Shown here piece by piece: positions 8,782 to 17,171 of a stretch of 64,000 nt of DNA. This stretch comes from Streptomyces sp. CoH27. GTDB taxonomy: Bacteria; Actinomycetota; Actinomycetes; Streptomycetales; Streptomycetaceae. The position numbers and the translations under genes are program-made. Position 1 is the stretch's first letter, and every line of letters starts with the position of its first letter. The stretch covers positions 78,562-142,561 of the forward strand of contig NZ_JAIQYY010000013.1 of NCBI RefSeq assembly GCF_020181035.1. Reading direction: 5' to 3'. The notes below the pieces were generated by a model. That model made no database searches. It worked only from the letters and a program-made list of their open reading frames with translations, and was not told where the DNA came from.

Positions 8782-9639
8782 TCAGCCGGTCGCCAGCAGC
8801 AGCGTGCCGAGCAGGGCGAGCCCCGCGCCCGCCGCCTGGATCGCGCGCAGCCGCTCGCTGAGGAAGCCGCGCGCGGCCAGCGCGGTCACCACCGGGTACA
8901 GCGAGGCGAGGACGGCGGCCACGGTGACCGGCCCGTGCTGGGCGGCGATGGCGTAGGTGCCGTTGGCCGCCACGTCGGCCAGTCCGACGAAGGCCAGCGC
9001 GGGCAGCGAGGCCCAGGGGAAACCGCCCTCCGGTACGGCACGGCCGCCCCGCCGGACGGAGACCGCGAGCGCGGCCCCGCCGACCGCGACATTGGTCAGC
9101 CGCTGTACGAACAGGGCGAGGAACAGGCCGGTCACCGTGGTCGACGCCTCCGTGATCAGGGCGAAGACCGTGCCGAAGCCGAGCGCGGCGATCAGGGTGA
9201 GCAGGATCGTCTGCCGCTGGACGGGCGCGCCGCGCAGCTGTGGGCCGCCCGCGAGGACGACACCGGTGACGGCGACCGCGATGCCCGCGACCTGGAGCAG
9301 CCCCGGGCGCTCGCCGAGGACCAGACCGACGCCGACCGGGACGGCCACGCTGAGGGTGGCGAGCGGTGAGACGACTCCCATGGGGCCGAGCGCCAGCGCC
9401 TTGTAGAAGGAGAGCAGGGCGACCGGGCCGACCAGACCCGCGGCGAACGCGAACCACAGCCGGGGTCCGGCCTCGCTCCAGCCGCCCGTCGCGACGACGA
9501 TCGCGCCGAGCACGGCCGCCGCGATGGCCTGCGAGACGACCACGACCGTCAGCGCGGGGCTGCGCCGGGTCAGCAGTCCGCCGCCGAAGTCGGCCAGCCC
9601 CCACAGGAGACTGGTGGTGAGGGCGAAGAATGCTGTCAC
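8782..9639 (-). CDS. EamA/DMT-superfamily transporter
   Basis: A 285-residue protein made of two EamA repeats, about ten hydrophobic helices in total, with the usual internal duplication (ALTTSLLWGLADFGGG and LIAALGFGTVFALITEAS as repeat starts). Members export amino acids, metabolites or small drugs across the inner membrane. The GTG at 9639 begins the first helix directly, so the longer upstream frame is rejected. It is divergent from the XRE-cupin regulator at 9746, and two-fold symmetric sites lie in the gap, so that regulator probably controls it. The substrate is unknown. Confidence 0.85.
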   Translation of the reverse strand: MTAFFALTTSLLWGLADFGGGLLTRRSPALTVVVVSQAIAAAVLGAIVVATGGWSEAGPRLWFAFAAGLVGPVALLSFYKALALGPMGVVSPLATLSVAVPVGVGLVLGERPGLLQVAGIAVAVTGVVLAGGPQLRGAPVQRQTILLTLIAALGFGTVFALITEASTTVTGLFLALFVQRLTNVAVGGAALAVSVRRGGRAVPEGGFPWASLPALAFVGLADVAANGTYAIAAQHGPVTVAAVLASLYPVVTALAARGFLSERLRAIQAAGAGLALLGTLLLATG

Positions 9640-9688
9640 GGCTGGCCTCGCAGTACAGTTTGCTGAACGATCGTGTGCACCCCACCGT

Positions 9689-9706
9689 AGTTCAGTGCAT
9701 TGAACT
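9689..9706. promoter_or_regulatory. Candidate operator between DMT transporter and XRE-cupin regulator
   Basis: AGTTCA and TGAACT form a perfect 6-bp inverted repeat with a 6-bp spacer. Related half-sites recur nearby (GTTTGCTGAAC around 9658, AGTGAACT at 9721). The array lies between two divergent genes, one of which is a DNA-binding regulator. The likely -10 of the regulator (TATAGT, 9718-9723) sits beside it, which suits autoregulation. Confidence 0.5.
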
Positions 9707-9745
9707 CTGTCATCCTTTATAGTGAACTCTCTCGATGGACGTGAT

Positions 9746-10318
9746 GTGTCGGACCTCGACCTGCTGACCCAGTCCCTGGCCCGCAACGTCAAACACTGGC
9801 GCACGGTGCGCGGCTTCACTCTGGACGTGCTCGCGGCCCGGGCCGGAGTCAGCCGCGGCATGCTCATCCAGATCGAGCAGGCCCGGACGAACCCCAGCAT
9901 CGGCACCGTCGTCAAGATCGGCGACGCGCTCGGCATCAGCATCACCACCCTGCTCGACTACGAGCAGGGCCCCAAGGTCCGCATCGTCGCCCCCGAGCAG
10001 GCCGTACGGCTGTGGCACACCGACGCCGGCAGCTACAACCGCCTGCTGGCGGGCACGGAGGCCCCCGGCCCGGTGGAGATGTGGGACTGGCGGCTGATGC
10101 CGGGTGAGTCCAGCCCCTCCGAGCCGCACCCGGTGGGCACGGTGGAGCTCGTCCACGTCACCGCCGGCGAACTGACCCTCACCGTCGACGGCGTGGCCCA
10201 TCGGGTGCCGACCGGCGCGAGCGCCACGTTCGAGGCCAGCACCCAGCACACGTACGGCAACGAGGGTGACGTACCGATGGAGATGATCATGGCCGTCTCG
10301 GTGCCACCCGTGCGCTGA
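9746..10318 (+). CDS. XRE-family regulator with C-terminal cupin domain
   Basis: About 190 residues. The N-terminal helix-turn-helix reads TLDVLAARAGVSRGMLIQIEQ. The C-terminal small cupin (roughly residues 100-185) has MPGESSPSEPHPVGTVELVHV and GASATFEASTQHTYGNEG. This layout matches MerR-independent XRE-cupin regulators that sense a small metabolite. GTG at 9746 is preferred because a TATAGT -10 box at 9718-9723 would put the transcript start downstream of the other possible GTG at 9722. It probably regulates itself and the divergent DMT exporter. Confidence 0.8.
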   Translation: MSDLDLLTQSLARNVKHWRTVRGFTLDVLAARAGVSRGMLIQIEQARTNPSIGTVVKIGDALGISITTLLDYEQGPKVRIVAPEQAVRLWHTDAGSYNRLLAGTEAPGPVEMWDWRLMPGESSPSEPHPVGTVELVHVTAGELTLTVDGVAHRVPTGASATFEASTQHTYGNEGDVPMEMIMAVSVPPVR

Positions 10319-10350
10319 ACCGCGCGAGGGCGGGCTGTTAGCGTGCGGCC

Positions 10351-10911
10351 ATGCGCGCACCCATCGGAGACTTCGACACCGCCACCCCGGTTCCGGACTG
10401 CCTGGACGAACTGACCGCGCCGGTCGCCGACGCCGTACGCACCTGGCGGGGCACGGTCCCCGCCGACCGCGTCCTCTACGTCGACACCGACCCGCGCTGG
10501 GCGGACACCGCCGTCTTCGTCGAGCACTACGGCCGCGAGCTGCTGGAGCAGTCGGCGAACTGTGTGGTGGTTGCGGGCAAGCGGGGCGGCGAGACCACGC
10601 TGGCCGCGTGTCTGGTGCTCTCCACCACCCGGGTCGACGTCAACGGCGTCGTCCGCCGTCATCTCGGCGCCCGCAAGGCCTCGTTCGCCTCGATGGACAC
10701 GGCGACCGGTGAGACCGGCATGGAGTACGGCGGGATCACCCCGGTCGGACTGCCCGCCGGCTGGCCGCTGCTGGTGGACGCGGCCGTCGCCGACCTGCCC
10801 TACGTCCTCGTCGGCAGCGGCCGCCGGCGCGGCAAGCTGCTGGTCCCCGGCAAGGCCCTCGCCGAACTGCCCGGCGCCGTGGTGCTGGAGGGCCTCGGCA
10901 TCAGCGTCTGA
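10351..10911 (+). CDS. YbaK/ProX-type aminoacyl-tRNA deacylase
   Basis: A 186-residue YbaK/EbsC-family protein. The block RRHLGARKASFASMDTATGETGMEYGGITPVGLP is split between positions 98 and 132 and matches the family's editing site; the active-site Lys is probably in GARKASF. Such proteins hydrolyse mischarged tRNA, commonly Cys-tRNAPro or Ala-tRNAPro, as free-standing editing factors in the cytoplasm. A TAGCGT -10 box ends exactly 6 bp before the ATG, so the transcript is probably leaderless. It is convergent with the CDF transporter, 2 bp away. Confidence 0.85.
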   Translation: MRAPIGDFDTATPVPDCLDELTAPVADAVRTWRGTVPADRVLYVDTDPRWADTAVFVEHYGRELLEQSANCVVVAGKRGGETTLAACLVLSTTRVDVNGVVRRHLGARKASFASMDTATGETGMEYGGITPVGLPAGWPLLVDAAVADLPYVLVGSGRRRGKLLVPGKALAELPGAVVLEGLGISV

Positions 10912-10913
10912 CC

Positions 10914-12074
10914 TCAGGCCGTCACGTGATGGGCCAGCGCCAGGTGCGGGTCCGTCTCGCCCGGCGCCGGTGCCGGATCGGCGTGCACCAGGGCGGCCGT
11001 CAGCCTCGGTACCGCGTGCAGCAGCGCGTGTTCGGCCTCGACGGTGATGCCGTGGGCCTGTCGTACCGTCGCGTCGCCGTCCACCACCACCGCGAGTTCG
11101 GCCCGCAGCCGGTGTCCGATCCAGCGCAGCCGCAGCTCGCCCACCTCGCGCACGCCCGGCACCGCCCGCACCGCCCGCTCGGCCCGGTCCACCAGGGCCG
11201 GGTCCACGGCGTCCATCACCCGCCGGAACACCTCGCGCGCCGCGTCCCGCAGCACCAGCACGATCGCCGCCGTGATCGCCAACCCCACGACCGGGTCGGC
11301 CAGTTGCCAGCCGAGCGCGGACCCCCCGGCCCCCACCAGCACGGCCAGCGAGGTGAAGCCGTCGGTGCGGGCGTGCAGGCCGTCGGCGACCAGCGCCGCC
11401 GAACCGATCTCGCGCCCCACCCGGATCCGGTACCGGGCCACCCACTCGTTGCCGGCGAAGCCGACCAGCGCGGCCACCGCGACCACCGGCACCTGCGCGA
11501 CCGGGCGCGGATCGAGCAGCCGGTCCACGGCCGCCCACGCGGCGAAGGCCGCCGAGGCGGCGATCGTCAGCACGATCACCAGCCCCGCGAGGTCCTCGGC
11601 CCGGCCGTAGCCGTAGGTGAACCGGCGGTTCGCCGCCCGCCGCCCCAGCACGAAGGCGATGCCGAGGGGGACGGCGGTCAGGGCGTCGGCGGCGTTGTGC
11701 ACGGTGTCCCCGAGCAGCGCCACCGACCCGGAGACGGCCACCACGACCGCCTGCGCCAGCGCGGTCGCTCCGAGGACCCCCAGCGACACCCACAGCGCCC
11801 GCATCCCGCGCGCCGATGACTCCAGGGCGGAGTCCAGCTTGTCGGCGGTCTCGTGGGAGTGCGGGGTGAGCAGATGCGCGAGGCGGTGCCGGAGGGCGGC
11901 GGCGCGCGAGCGGGTGCGGGTGGGGTGGTGGTCGTGCTGGTGGTCGCGGGCATGCCCGTGCCCGTGGTCATGTCCGTGCCCGTCCCCATGTCCGCGCCCG
12001 TCCCCATGTCCGTGCCCGTGCGCGTGCTCATGCCCGTGCTCATGTGCGTCCTGGTGAGGGTGCCGGTCGCTCAC
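10914..12074 (-). CDS. Cation diffusion facilitator (CDF) metal exporter with His-rich N-terminus
   Basis: A 386-residue CDF transporter. The cytoplasmic N-terminus (residues ~3-50) is extremely rich in His-Gly/His-Asp pairs, a likely metal-binding arm. Metal-site residues typical of the family are present in TM2 (LGDTVHNAADA) and TM5 (DGLHARTDGFTS), and a C-terminal ferredoxin-like domain follows the helices. It should export Zn2+ or a related divalent cation by proton exchange. GTG at 12074 follows a GGAAGGGGA ribosome site. The divergent ArsR-family gene is the likely metal-responsive repressor. Confidence 0.9.
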   Translation of the reverse strand: MSDRHPHQDAHEHGHEHAHGHGHGDGRGHGDGHGHDHGHGHARDHQHDHHPTRTRSRAAALRHRLAHLLTPHSHETADKLDSALESSARGMRALWVSLGVLGATALAQAVVVAVSGSVALLGDTVHNAADALTAVPLGIAFVLGRRAANRRFTYGYGRAEDLAGLVIVLTIAASAAFAAWAAVDRLLDPRPVAQVPVVAVAALVGFAGNEWVARYRIRVGREIGSAALVADGLHARTDGFTSLAVLVGAGGSALGWQLADPVVGLAITAAIVLVLRDAAREVFRRVMDAVDPALVDRAERAVRAVPGVREVGELRLRWIGHRLRAELAVVVDGDATVRQAHGITVEAEHALLHAVPRLTAALVHADPAPAPGETDPHLALAHHVTA

Positions 12075-12124
12075 GTGGGGTCCCCTTCCGGTGTGCGGGA
12101 GTGGACGGGTGGCGCCCACGGGAC

Positions 12125-12146
12125 CATTATGTGCGTATGAGCGCAC
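12125..12146 (+). promoter_or_regulatory. Promoter and candidate ArsR operator
   Basis: A CATTAT -10-like hexamer (12125-12130) is followed directly by the inverted repeat GTGCG / CGCAC with a 6-bp spacer (12131-12146). The repeat covers the expected transcription start and the ATG at 12137, so repressor binding would block a leaderless transcript. Confidence 0.5.
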
Positions 12147-12490
12147 GCATGCACCTATCACCTGCGCACCATGCGCACCCGCGCACCCCGGGCGAGGAAC
12201 AGTTCACGCTGGCCGCCGAGCTGCTGTCCCTGCTCGGCGACCGCACCCGCCTCACCCTGCTGCACGCACTGACGGCGGGGGAGGCCGATGTCACCACGCT
12301 CACGGAGACCTGCGGTGCGGCCCGCCCCGCCGTCAGCCAGCATCTGGCCCGGCTGCGGCTCGCGGGCCTGGTGCGGACCCGCAAGGAGGGCCGCCGGGTG
12401 GTCTACTCCCTCGCGCACGGGCACCTGCGCCGGCTGGTGGACGAGGCGCTGAAGACCGCCGACCACCACCTCGACGAGCGCGCTCAGTAG
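12137..12490 (+). CDS. ArsR/SmtB-family metal-responsive repressor
   Basis: A 117-residue winged-helix repressor: LLGDRTRLTLLHAL, the recognition region CGAARPAVSQHLARLRLAGLV and the wing RTRKEGRRVVYSL. His and Asp residues in the last helix (HGHLRRLVDEAL ... DHHLDE) resemble the alpha-5 metal site of zinc sensors, although the spacing differs from SmtB. It is divergent from the CDF exporter, so derepression by excess metal is the likely role. The ATG lies about 6 bp after a -10-like box, suggesting a leaderless mRNA. Its last 7 bp overlap the convergent pobA gene. Confidence 0.85.
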   Translation: MSARMHLSPAHHAHPRTPGEEQFTLAAELLSLLGDRTRLTLLHALTAGEADVTTLTETCGAARPAVSQHLARLRLAGLVRTRKEGRRVVYSLAHGHLRRLVDEALKTADHHLDERAQ

Positions 12491-13728
12491 GCGGCGGCCG
12501 TACCGAGGTACTGCTCGGCGAAGGCCGCCGCGGCCGCGGGCGAGGAGAACAGCCGGCGCAGCCGGGCCAGCGTGGTACCGGCGCGGAACGGATCACCCGA
12601 CGCGACGCCGTGGTAGATGTCCGACAGCCACTGGGAGAACTCCTGGTAGTCCCACACCCGGCGCAGACATGTGTCGGAGTAAGCGTCCAGGCCGGTGCCG
12701 TCGCCCGTCGTGACGTACGAGGCGAGCGCGTCGCCGAGCAGGAAGGCGTCGTGCAGGGCCAGGTTCATGCCCTTCGCGGCGATCGGTGCGACCAGGTGGC
12801 CGGCGTCACCGGCCAGGAACAGCCGCCCGTGGGCCAGGGGCTCGACGACGTAGTGGTGCATGTCCAGCACGCGCTTCTCGATCAGCCGGCCCTCGGTGAG
12901 CGGGGGCGCGCCGGCCGCGCCGAGCCGTTCGCGCAGCTCGGTCCAGACCCGCTCGTGCGGCCAGTTCGCCGGATCGTCACCCGGCGGGCACTGGAGGTAG
13001 AACCGGGTCACCTCCGGGCTGCGCGGCATCTGCCCGGCGAAGCCACGCGGATGGACGCCGAACAGTACGCAGTCCGTGGACGGCGGGACCTCGGCGAGCA
13101 GCGCCAGCCAGCCGATGCCGTCGTCCTGCCGGGCCGTTCGCCGCCGCTGCTCGGGTATCGCGTCCCGGGACACCCCGCGCGCGCCGTCGCAGCCCGCGAT
13201 GAAGTCGCAGCGCAGCAGCCGCCGTTCACCTGTGTCCGGGCACCGGTACGACACCGCCGGCCGGTCCGTGTCCAGGTCGTGCAGGGCGACGTCCCGTACC
13301 CCGAAGCGGATGTCGCCGCCGCGCACGTCGACGTACTCCCGCACGAGGTCGGTCACCAGCAACGGCTGGGGGTAGACGTAATGGTGACGGCCCGTCAGTT
13401 CGGCGTAGGGGAAGCGGTAGCGCTCGCCGGCGAAGCGGAACTCGCAGGCGCTGTGCAGCTCGGCCCGCTGCGGCAGGTGCCCGGCCAGGCCCCGGCGGTC
13501 GAGTTCACGCACGGCCCATTCCTCGATGACGCCGGCCCGGGGCCGTGTCTCGATGAACTGCCTGCTCTCGGTCTCCAGGACGACGCAGTCGACCGAGGCG
13601 GCCCGCAGGATGTTGCCGACGGTGAGGCCGGCGGGTCCGGCGCCCAGGACGACGACCGTACGGCGCTCGTCCGTACGGCCTTCCCCGGGCGCGGAGTCGG
13701 AGTGGGGGGAGGGGGAGGGGGAGATCAC
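12484..13728 (-). CDS. pobA: 4-hydroxybenzoate 3-monooxygenase
   Basis: A 414-residue FAD aromatic hydroxylase that reads like PobA over its whole length. Visible are the FAD-binding VLGAGPAGLTVGNILR, the RPRAGVIEEW segment, the DG motif IAGCDGARGVSR, the second FAD motif RLFLAGDAGHLVAPIAAKGMN, and the C-terminal CLRRVWDYQEFSQW. It converts 4-hydroxybenzoate to protocatechuate using NAD(P)H and O2, feeding the beta-ketoadipate pathway. The GTG at 13728 is placed exactly 6 bp after a CATAAT -10 box, so it is probably leaderless. No pca genes are in view. It overlaps the convergent arsR-type gene by 7 bp. Confidence 0.9.
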   Translation of the reverse strand: MISPSPSPHSDSAPGEGRTDERRTVVVLGAGPAGLTVGNILRAASVDCVVLETESRQFIETRPRAGVIEEWAVRELDRRGLAGHLPQRAELHSACEFRFAGERYRFPYAELTGRHHYVYPQPLLVTDLVREYVDVRGGDIRFGVRDVALHDLDTDRPAVSYRCPDTGERRLLRCDFIAGCDGARGVSRDAIPEQRRRTARQDDGIGWLALLAEVPPSTDCVLFGVHPRGFAGQMPRSPEVTRFYLQCPPGDDPANWPHERVWTELRERLGAAGAPPLTEGRLIEKRVLDMHHYVVEPLAHGRLFLAGDAGHLVAPIAAKGMNLALHDAFLLGDALASYVTTGDGTGLDAYSDTCLRRVWDYQEFSQWLSDIYHGVASGDPFRAGTTLARLRRLFSSPAAAAAFAEQYLGTAAAY

Positions 13729-13734
13729 CCCCGC

Positions 13735-13740
13735 ATTATG
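13735..13740 (-). promoter_or_regulatory. -10 box of pobA (leaderless)
   Basis: CATAAT on the minus strand ends 6 bp before the GTG at 13728, so the first base of the start codon is the expected transcription start. No convincing -35 was seen. Confidence 0.5.
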
Positions 13741-13741
13741 A

Positions 13742-13780
13742 CGGTGTCCCGTCAGCCAAGGCTCTGCTGACGGGACACCG
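13742..13780 (-). terminator. Strong stem-loop terminator after the APC permease
   Basis: A perfect 15-bp inverted repeat (left arm 13742-13756, right arm 13766-13780) with a 9-nt loop. It lies 13 bp past the permease stop and just ahead of the pobA promoter. There is no U-run, as is usual for Streptomyces terminators. Confidence 0.85.
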
Positions 13781-13793
13781 GGAGGGGTGTGGC

Positions 13794-15434
13794 TCAGTGC
13801 GCGGGGGCGTCGGTGACCACGACCTCCTCGATGCTGCGCTCGATCGCCTCGGGCTGGGAGGCGGTCGCCTTGGCCCAGTAGTAGATGACGAGCGAGAACA
13901 CCGTGACGACCAGCATGTCCCACCACAGCGGCAGGTCACCGTTGCCGCCGAAGGTGCTCAGGTAGGAGATCACGCCGATGCCCAGCAGGTAGGGGACCAG
14001 CCACTGCGCGGCCTTGAAGTCCAGCCGGGGAGCGTTGGGCAGGTTCTTGCTGATCGCGTAGGCGGCGTAGGAGCCGAGCAGCACGTAGCCGATCAGGATC
14101 GCGAAGCCCAGGCGCCACAGGGTGTCCCAGCCGGACCAGAAGATGATCAGGTTGGCGACCACGAAGGACAGCGGCGAGATGATGTTGCCGGCGGGCAGCT
14201 TGTACGGACGGTCGTGGTTCGGCAGCCGGTCCTTGAAGACGCCGTACGCCAGCGGAGCGCCCGCGTACATCAGCACGCTCGCCGAGGTGATGAAGCCGAC
14301 CAGGGTCTGCCAGCTCGGGAACGGCAGGAAGCAGATCACACCGGTCACGAACGACATCGCCAGGCCGAACCACGGCACACCACGCGAGTCGGTCTTGGCG
14401 AAGATCTTCGGCGCGTAGCCGTTCTTGGCCAGGCCGTAGGAGATGCGGGACGTGGCGGTGGTGTAGATCAGGCCGGTGCCACCGGGGGAGATGATCGCGT
14501 CGGCGTACAGGACCCAGGCCAGCCAGCCCAGGCCGACCAGCGAGGCGAGACCCGCCCAGGGGCCGCTGATGCCGGCGTAGGCCAGGTTCGCCCAGCCCTT
14601 GGCGAAGGAGGCGTGCGGCAGGGCGGCGATGAATACGACCTGGAGCAGCAGGTAGATCGTGGCGCCGATGGCGACCGAGCCGAGCGTCGCGCGCGGCAGG
14701 TCACGCTTCGGGTTGCGGCTCTCGCCGGCCAGCTGGATCGCCTGCTCGAAGCCGAGCAGGGCGAAGATGATGCCGCTGGAGCTGATCGCGGTGAGGACAC
14801 CCTTGGCACCGAACGGCGCGAAGCCCTCGGAGGTGAAGTTGGACGGGTGGAAGTTGCCGATGGCGATGACGAAGATCGCGACGAGCGGGACGGCGATCTT
14901 CCACCAGGTGGCGGCGCTGTTGGTGTGCGCCAGGACCCGGACGCCGAGGAAGTTGACCGCGACGAAGACCGCCATGAGGAGCACCGCGACGACGATGCCG
15001 CTGGTCGTGAGGGTGCCGTTGGCGTTCTGGAAGCCGTCGGCCCAGTGCCAGTGCTTGGCGTAGCCGATCATGGCCTCGACCTCGATCGGGGCCACGGTCG
15101 CGGCCTGGAGCCAGGAGAACCAGCCGAAGGACATGCCGGCCAGGCCGCCGAAGGCGTAGTGCGGGTAGCGCGCGGTGCCGCCCGCCACCGGGAACATGCC
15201 GCCCAGTTCGGCATGCACGAGGGCGAGCAGCACGATGGCCACGGCGCCGATCACCCACGAGATGATCGCCGCGGGTCCGGCCGCGACGACGGCCTTCTCA
15301 GCACCGAAGAGCCAGCCGGAGCCGATGATGGAACCCACCGATGCCCACATCAGACCGATGAGTCCGACGTCTCGGCGCAGACCACCACCGGTGTCGCTTG
15401 TGGCTACCGGTGGAGCCTGGTCGACATTCGCCAT
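13794..15434 (-). CDS. APC-superfamily amino acid permease
   Basis: A 546-residue polytopic permease with about 12 to 14 hydrophobic helices. The first helix carries the substrate-binding turn GSIIGSGWLFGAEKA, the APC family's GxG-type signature. Later features are the PVAGGTARYPHYAFGG loop and GFEQAIQLAGESRNPKRDLPRA, also typical of the superfamily. It should import an amino acid or related compound with protons. ATG at 15434 is supported by a GAGAGG ribosome site; the upstream extension to 15575 is low-complexity. It is monocistronic and ends in a strong stem-loop. The substrate is not identifiable. Confidence 0.85.
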   Translation of the reverse strand: MANVDQAPPVATSDTGGGLRRDVGLIGLMWASVGSIIGSGWLFGAEKAVVAAGPAAIISWVIGAVAIVLLALVHAELGGMFPVAGGTARYPHYAFGGLAGMSFGWFSWLQAATVAPIEVEAMIGYAKHWHWADGFQNANGTLTTSGIVVAVLLMAVFVAVNFLGVRVLAHTNSAATWWKIAVPLVAIFVIAIGNFHPSNFTSEGFAPFGAKGVLTAISSSGIIFALLGFEQAIQLAGESRNPKRDLPRATLGSVAIGATIYLLLQVVFIAALPHASFAKGWANLAYAGISGPWAGLASLVGLGWLAWVLYADAIISPGGTGLIYTTATSRISYGLAKNGYAPKIFAKTDSRGVPWFGLAMSFVTGVICFLPFPSWQTLVGFITSASVLMYAGAPLAYGVFKDRLPNHDRPYKLPAGNIISPLSFVVANLIIFWSGWDTLWRLGFAILIGYVLLGSYAAYAISKNLPNAPRLDFKAAQWLVPYLLGIGVISYLSTFGGNGDLPLWWDMLVVTVFSLVIYYWAKATASQPEAIERSIEEVVVTDAPAH

Positions 15435-15650
15435 GTCAAGTGGCCTCTCAGATCGTAAACGCAGTATTGACGAGCAAGTGGGGCCATAGGCTAGGGGTGG
15501 GTTCCAGGCCGTTAAAAGACCGTTAACCAAATTTTGACCCTGGATCTTAGTTGTCTTGGGCCCACGCTCGGTCACGGCCTTGTCACAGCTCAGTTGCCCA
15601 GTGTGAATGTCAATATTCAGAGGCTAATTGTGAGTAGAAGGAGAGATTCG
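15435..15650. other. Intergenic region between APC permease and CoA-binding gene
   Basis: About 215 bp of unusually AT-rich sequence for this genome. It should contain the permease promoter. A CCGTTAA heptamer occurs twice 14 bp apart near 15509 and 15523. I see no gene here. Confidence 0.4.
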
Positions 15651-16109
15651 CTAGCGCAGGCGGGGAATTTCGATCGCCGGGCAGCGGTCCATGACCATGT
15701 CCAGACCGGCCTCCCGAGTCCGCCGGCCGGCGGCCGGGTCGACCACACCCAACTGGAACCACACCGCCCGCGCGCCCTTCGCCACGGCCTCGTCGGCCAC
15801 CGCGCCGGCCAGCTCGCTGTTCACGAAGACATCGACCACGTCGACGTCGAAGGGGATGTCCGCGAGGGAGGCGTACCCCTGCTCGCCGTGCACCGTCTCG
15901 GCCTTCGGATGCACCGGCACGATCCGCTTGCCGAACCGCTGGAGCACCTGCGCCACGCCGTAGGCGGCCCGGTTCCGGTTGTTCGACAGGCCGACCACGG
16001 CCCAGGTGTCGCCCAGCTCGGTCAGGATCCTGCGGACGGTCGCGTCATCGCCGTACGCATCGGCGCCGTCTTCATCGCCGTTCATGTCGTCGTGGTGCAT
16101 GGCCGTCAT
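15651..16109 (-). CDS. CoA-binding domain protein (YccU-like)
   Basis: A 152-residue single-domain protein with a Rossmann-type CoA-binding fold: WAVVGLSNNRNRAAYGVAQVLQRFGKRIVPVHP, then VDVVDVFVNSE and ARAVWFQLGVVD. The family resembles the CoA-binding domain of succinyl-CoA synthetase but stands alone; its function is not established. A His/Asp-rich start (MTAMHHDDMNGDEDGADAYGDD, split here from the domain) precedes it. The ATG at 16109 follows a GAGGAGG ribosome site 7 bp upstream. Confidence 0.8.
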   Translation of the reverse strand: MTAMHHDDMNGDEDGADAYGDDATVRRILTELGDTWAVVGLSNNRNRAAYGVAQVLQRFGKRIVPVHPKAETVHGEQGYASLADIPFDVDVVDVFVNSELAGAVADEAVAKGARAVWFQLGVVDPAAGRRTREAGLDMVMDRCPAIEIPRLR

Positions 16110-16274
16110 GGCCGCCTCCTCGGGGCGCGGGAACTCTCCGCCGGGCCAACAGCGCCGCGGGGTTCCGGATTCCCCTCCCGTTCCCGTCCCGCCGCCTCGT
16201 CATCATGTCCGGAATCGACACAAGATGCCTGCAAGATGCCTGCGCACGGCCGTCCGCCCGCCTACGCTCGCCCC

Positions 16275-17171
16275 GTGCTGCGCATCCTCGACGACCGAAC
16301 CGGTGAGCCCGTCCCCGCCGCGCCCGCCCGCCGTGGCCTGACCCGTATCGAGGCCTACGCCTCCGGCCTGGACCCGACGGCCCTGCGGGTGCTCCTGACC
16401 GCGGACCTCCTCTCCCGCGCCCTGGAACTCTCCGGCACCCCGGTCTGGACGATCCTCACCGCCCCCCGCCGGCACGCCGAGCTCCGCACAGCCGCCACCA
16501 CCCTCGCCATCCGCCCCTTCGAACACGACCGGGACCTGGCCTCGGGCCTGGGCGAGGCCCAGGCGATCCATGTGACGGCGGAGCCGGCGACCGCGTTCGG
16601 GGGCGGGCCGGTGCTGCGGGTGGCGCCGGTGGAGTGGGCGGGGGGACCGGGGGAGTGGGCGAGGGAGCCGACGGCTGAGGGGGCCGCTACGCCGGGCGCA
16701 TCGGGCCGGCCTGCCCCCGGCGAGGTCTCCGGGCGGGGTTCCGGCCAGGGCGGCGAGGACGCGCATGGCCGGGTGTCCGGGTCCACCGCCCGTCCCACCC
16801 CGCACCCCGCGCTCCCGCCCCTTCTCCTCGCCGATCCGGAGGCCCTTCGGCTCGCCTTGCTGGCTGTCCCGCGGGGTGAAGCCGTGCGGCTGGACCCGGG
16901 TCGGCTGGACGATGCGGCCGGGTGGCTCGGGCGGTGGCGGGGGGCGGTGGCCGGGTGGGCGCGGCGGCCGTCCAGGCCTGTGCCCGAGGGGGTGCGGGGG
17001 CGATTGCGGTCCTCGTGGGAGGACGATCTCGATCTGCCCGGCGTTCTCGATGTGCTGCGGGACGTGGAGAACGATCCGGAGCTGCCGGACGGTGCCCGGT
17101 TCGAGACGTTCGTCTACGCCGACCGGCTGCTCGCCCTCGACCTCGCCCGTGACCTCGGGAAGCTCGCATGA
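16275..17171 (+). CDS. Cysteinyl-tRNA-synthetase-like protein lacking catalytic motifs
   Basis: A 298-residue protein I recognise only by partial likeness. The N-terminal part resembles the CysRS/MshC Rossmann domain around the region where the HIGH motif should lie, but that position reads SGLDPTALRVLL, so the motif is absent, and no KMSKS is seen. The C-terminal part (DDLDLPGVLDVLRDVEND, then GARFETFVYADRLLALDL) resembles the CysRS helical region. Between them is a Gly/Ala/Pro-rich insert (about residues 117-172). A TACGCT -10 box ends 6 bp before the GTG, so it is probably leaderless. It overlaps the sixA-like gene by 4 bp. Catalysis of aminoacylation is unlikely. Confidence 0.65.
   Translation: MLRILDDRTGEPVPAAPARRGLTRIEAYASGLDPTALRVLLTADLLSRALELSGTPVWTILTAPRRHAELRTAATTLAIRPFEHDRDLASGLGEAQAIHVTAEPATAFGGGPVLRVAPVEWAGGPGEWAREPTAEGAATPGASGRPAPGEVSGRGSGQGGEDAHGRVSGSTARPTPHPALPPLLLADPEALRLALLAVPRGEAVRLDPGRLDDAAGWLGRWRGAVAGWARRPSRPVPEGVRGRLRSSWEDDLDLPGVLDVLRDVENDPELPDGARFETFVYADRLLALDLARDLGKLA

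Noticed and set aside
12091..13770. Plus-strand open frame of 559 codons
   Set aside because: It overlaps arsR-type and pobA genes that have clear family motifs, and has none itself.
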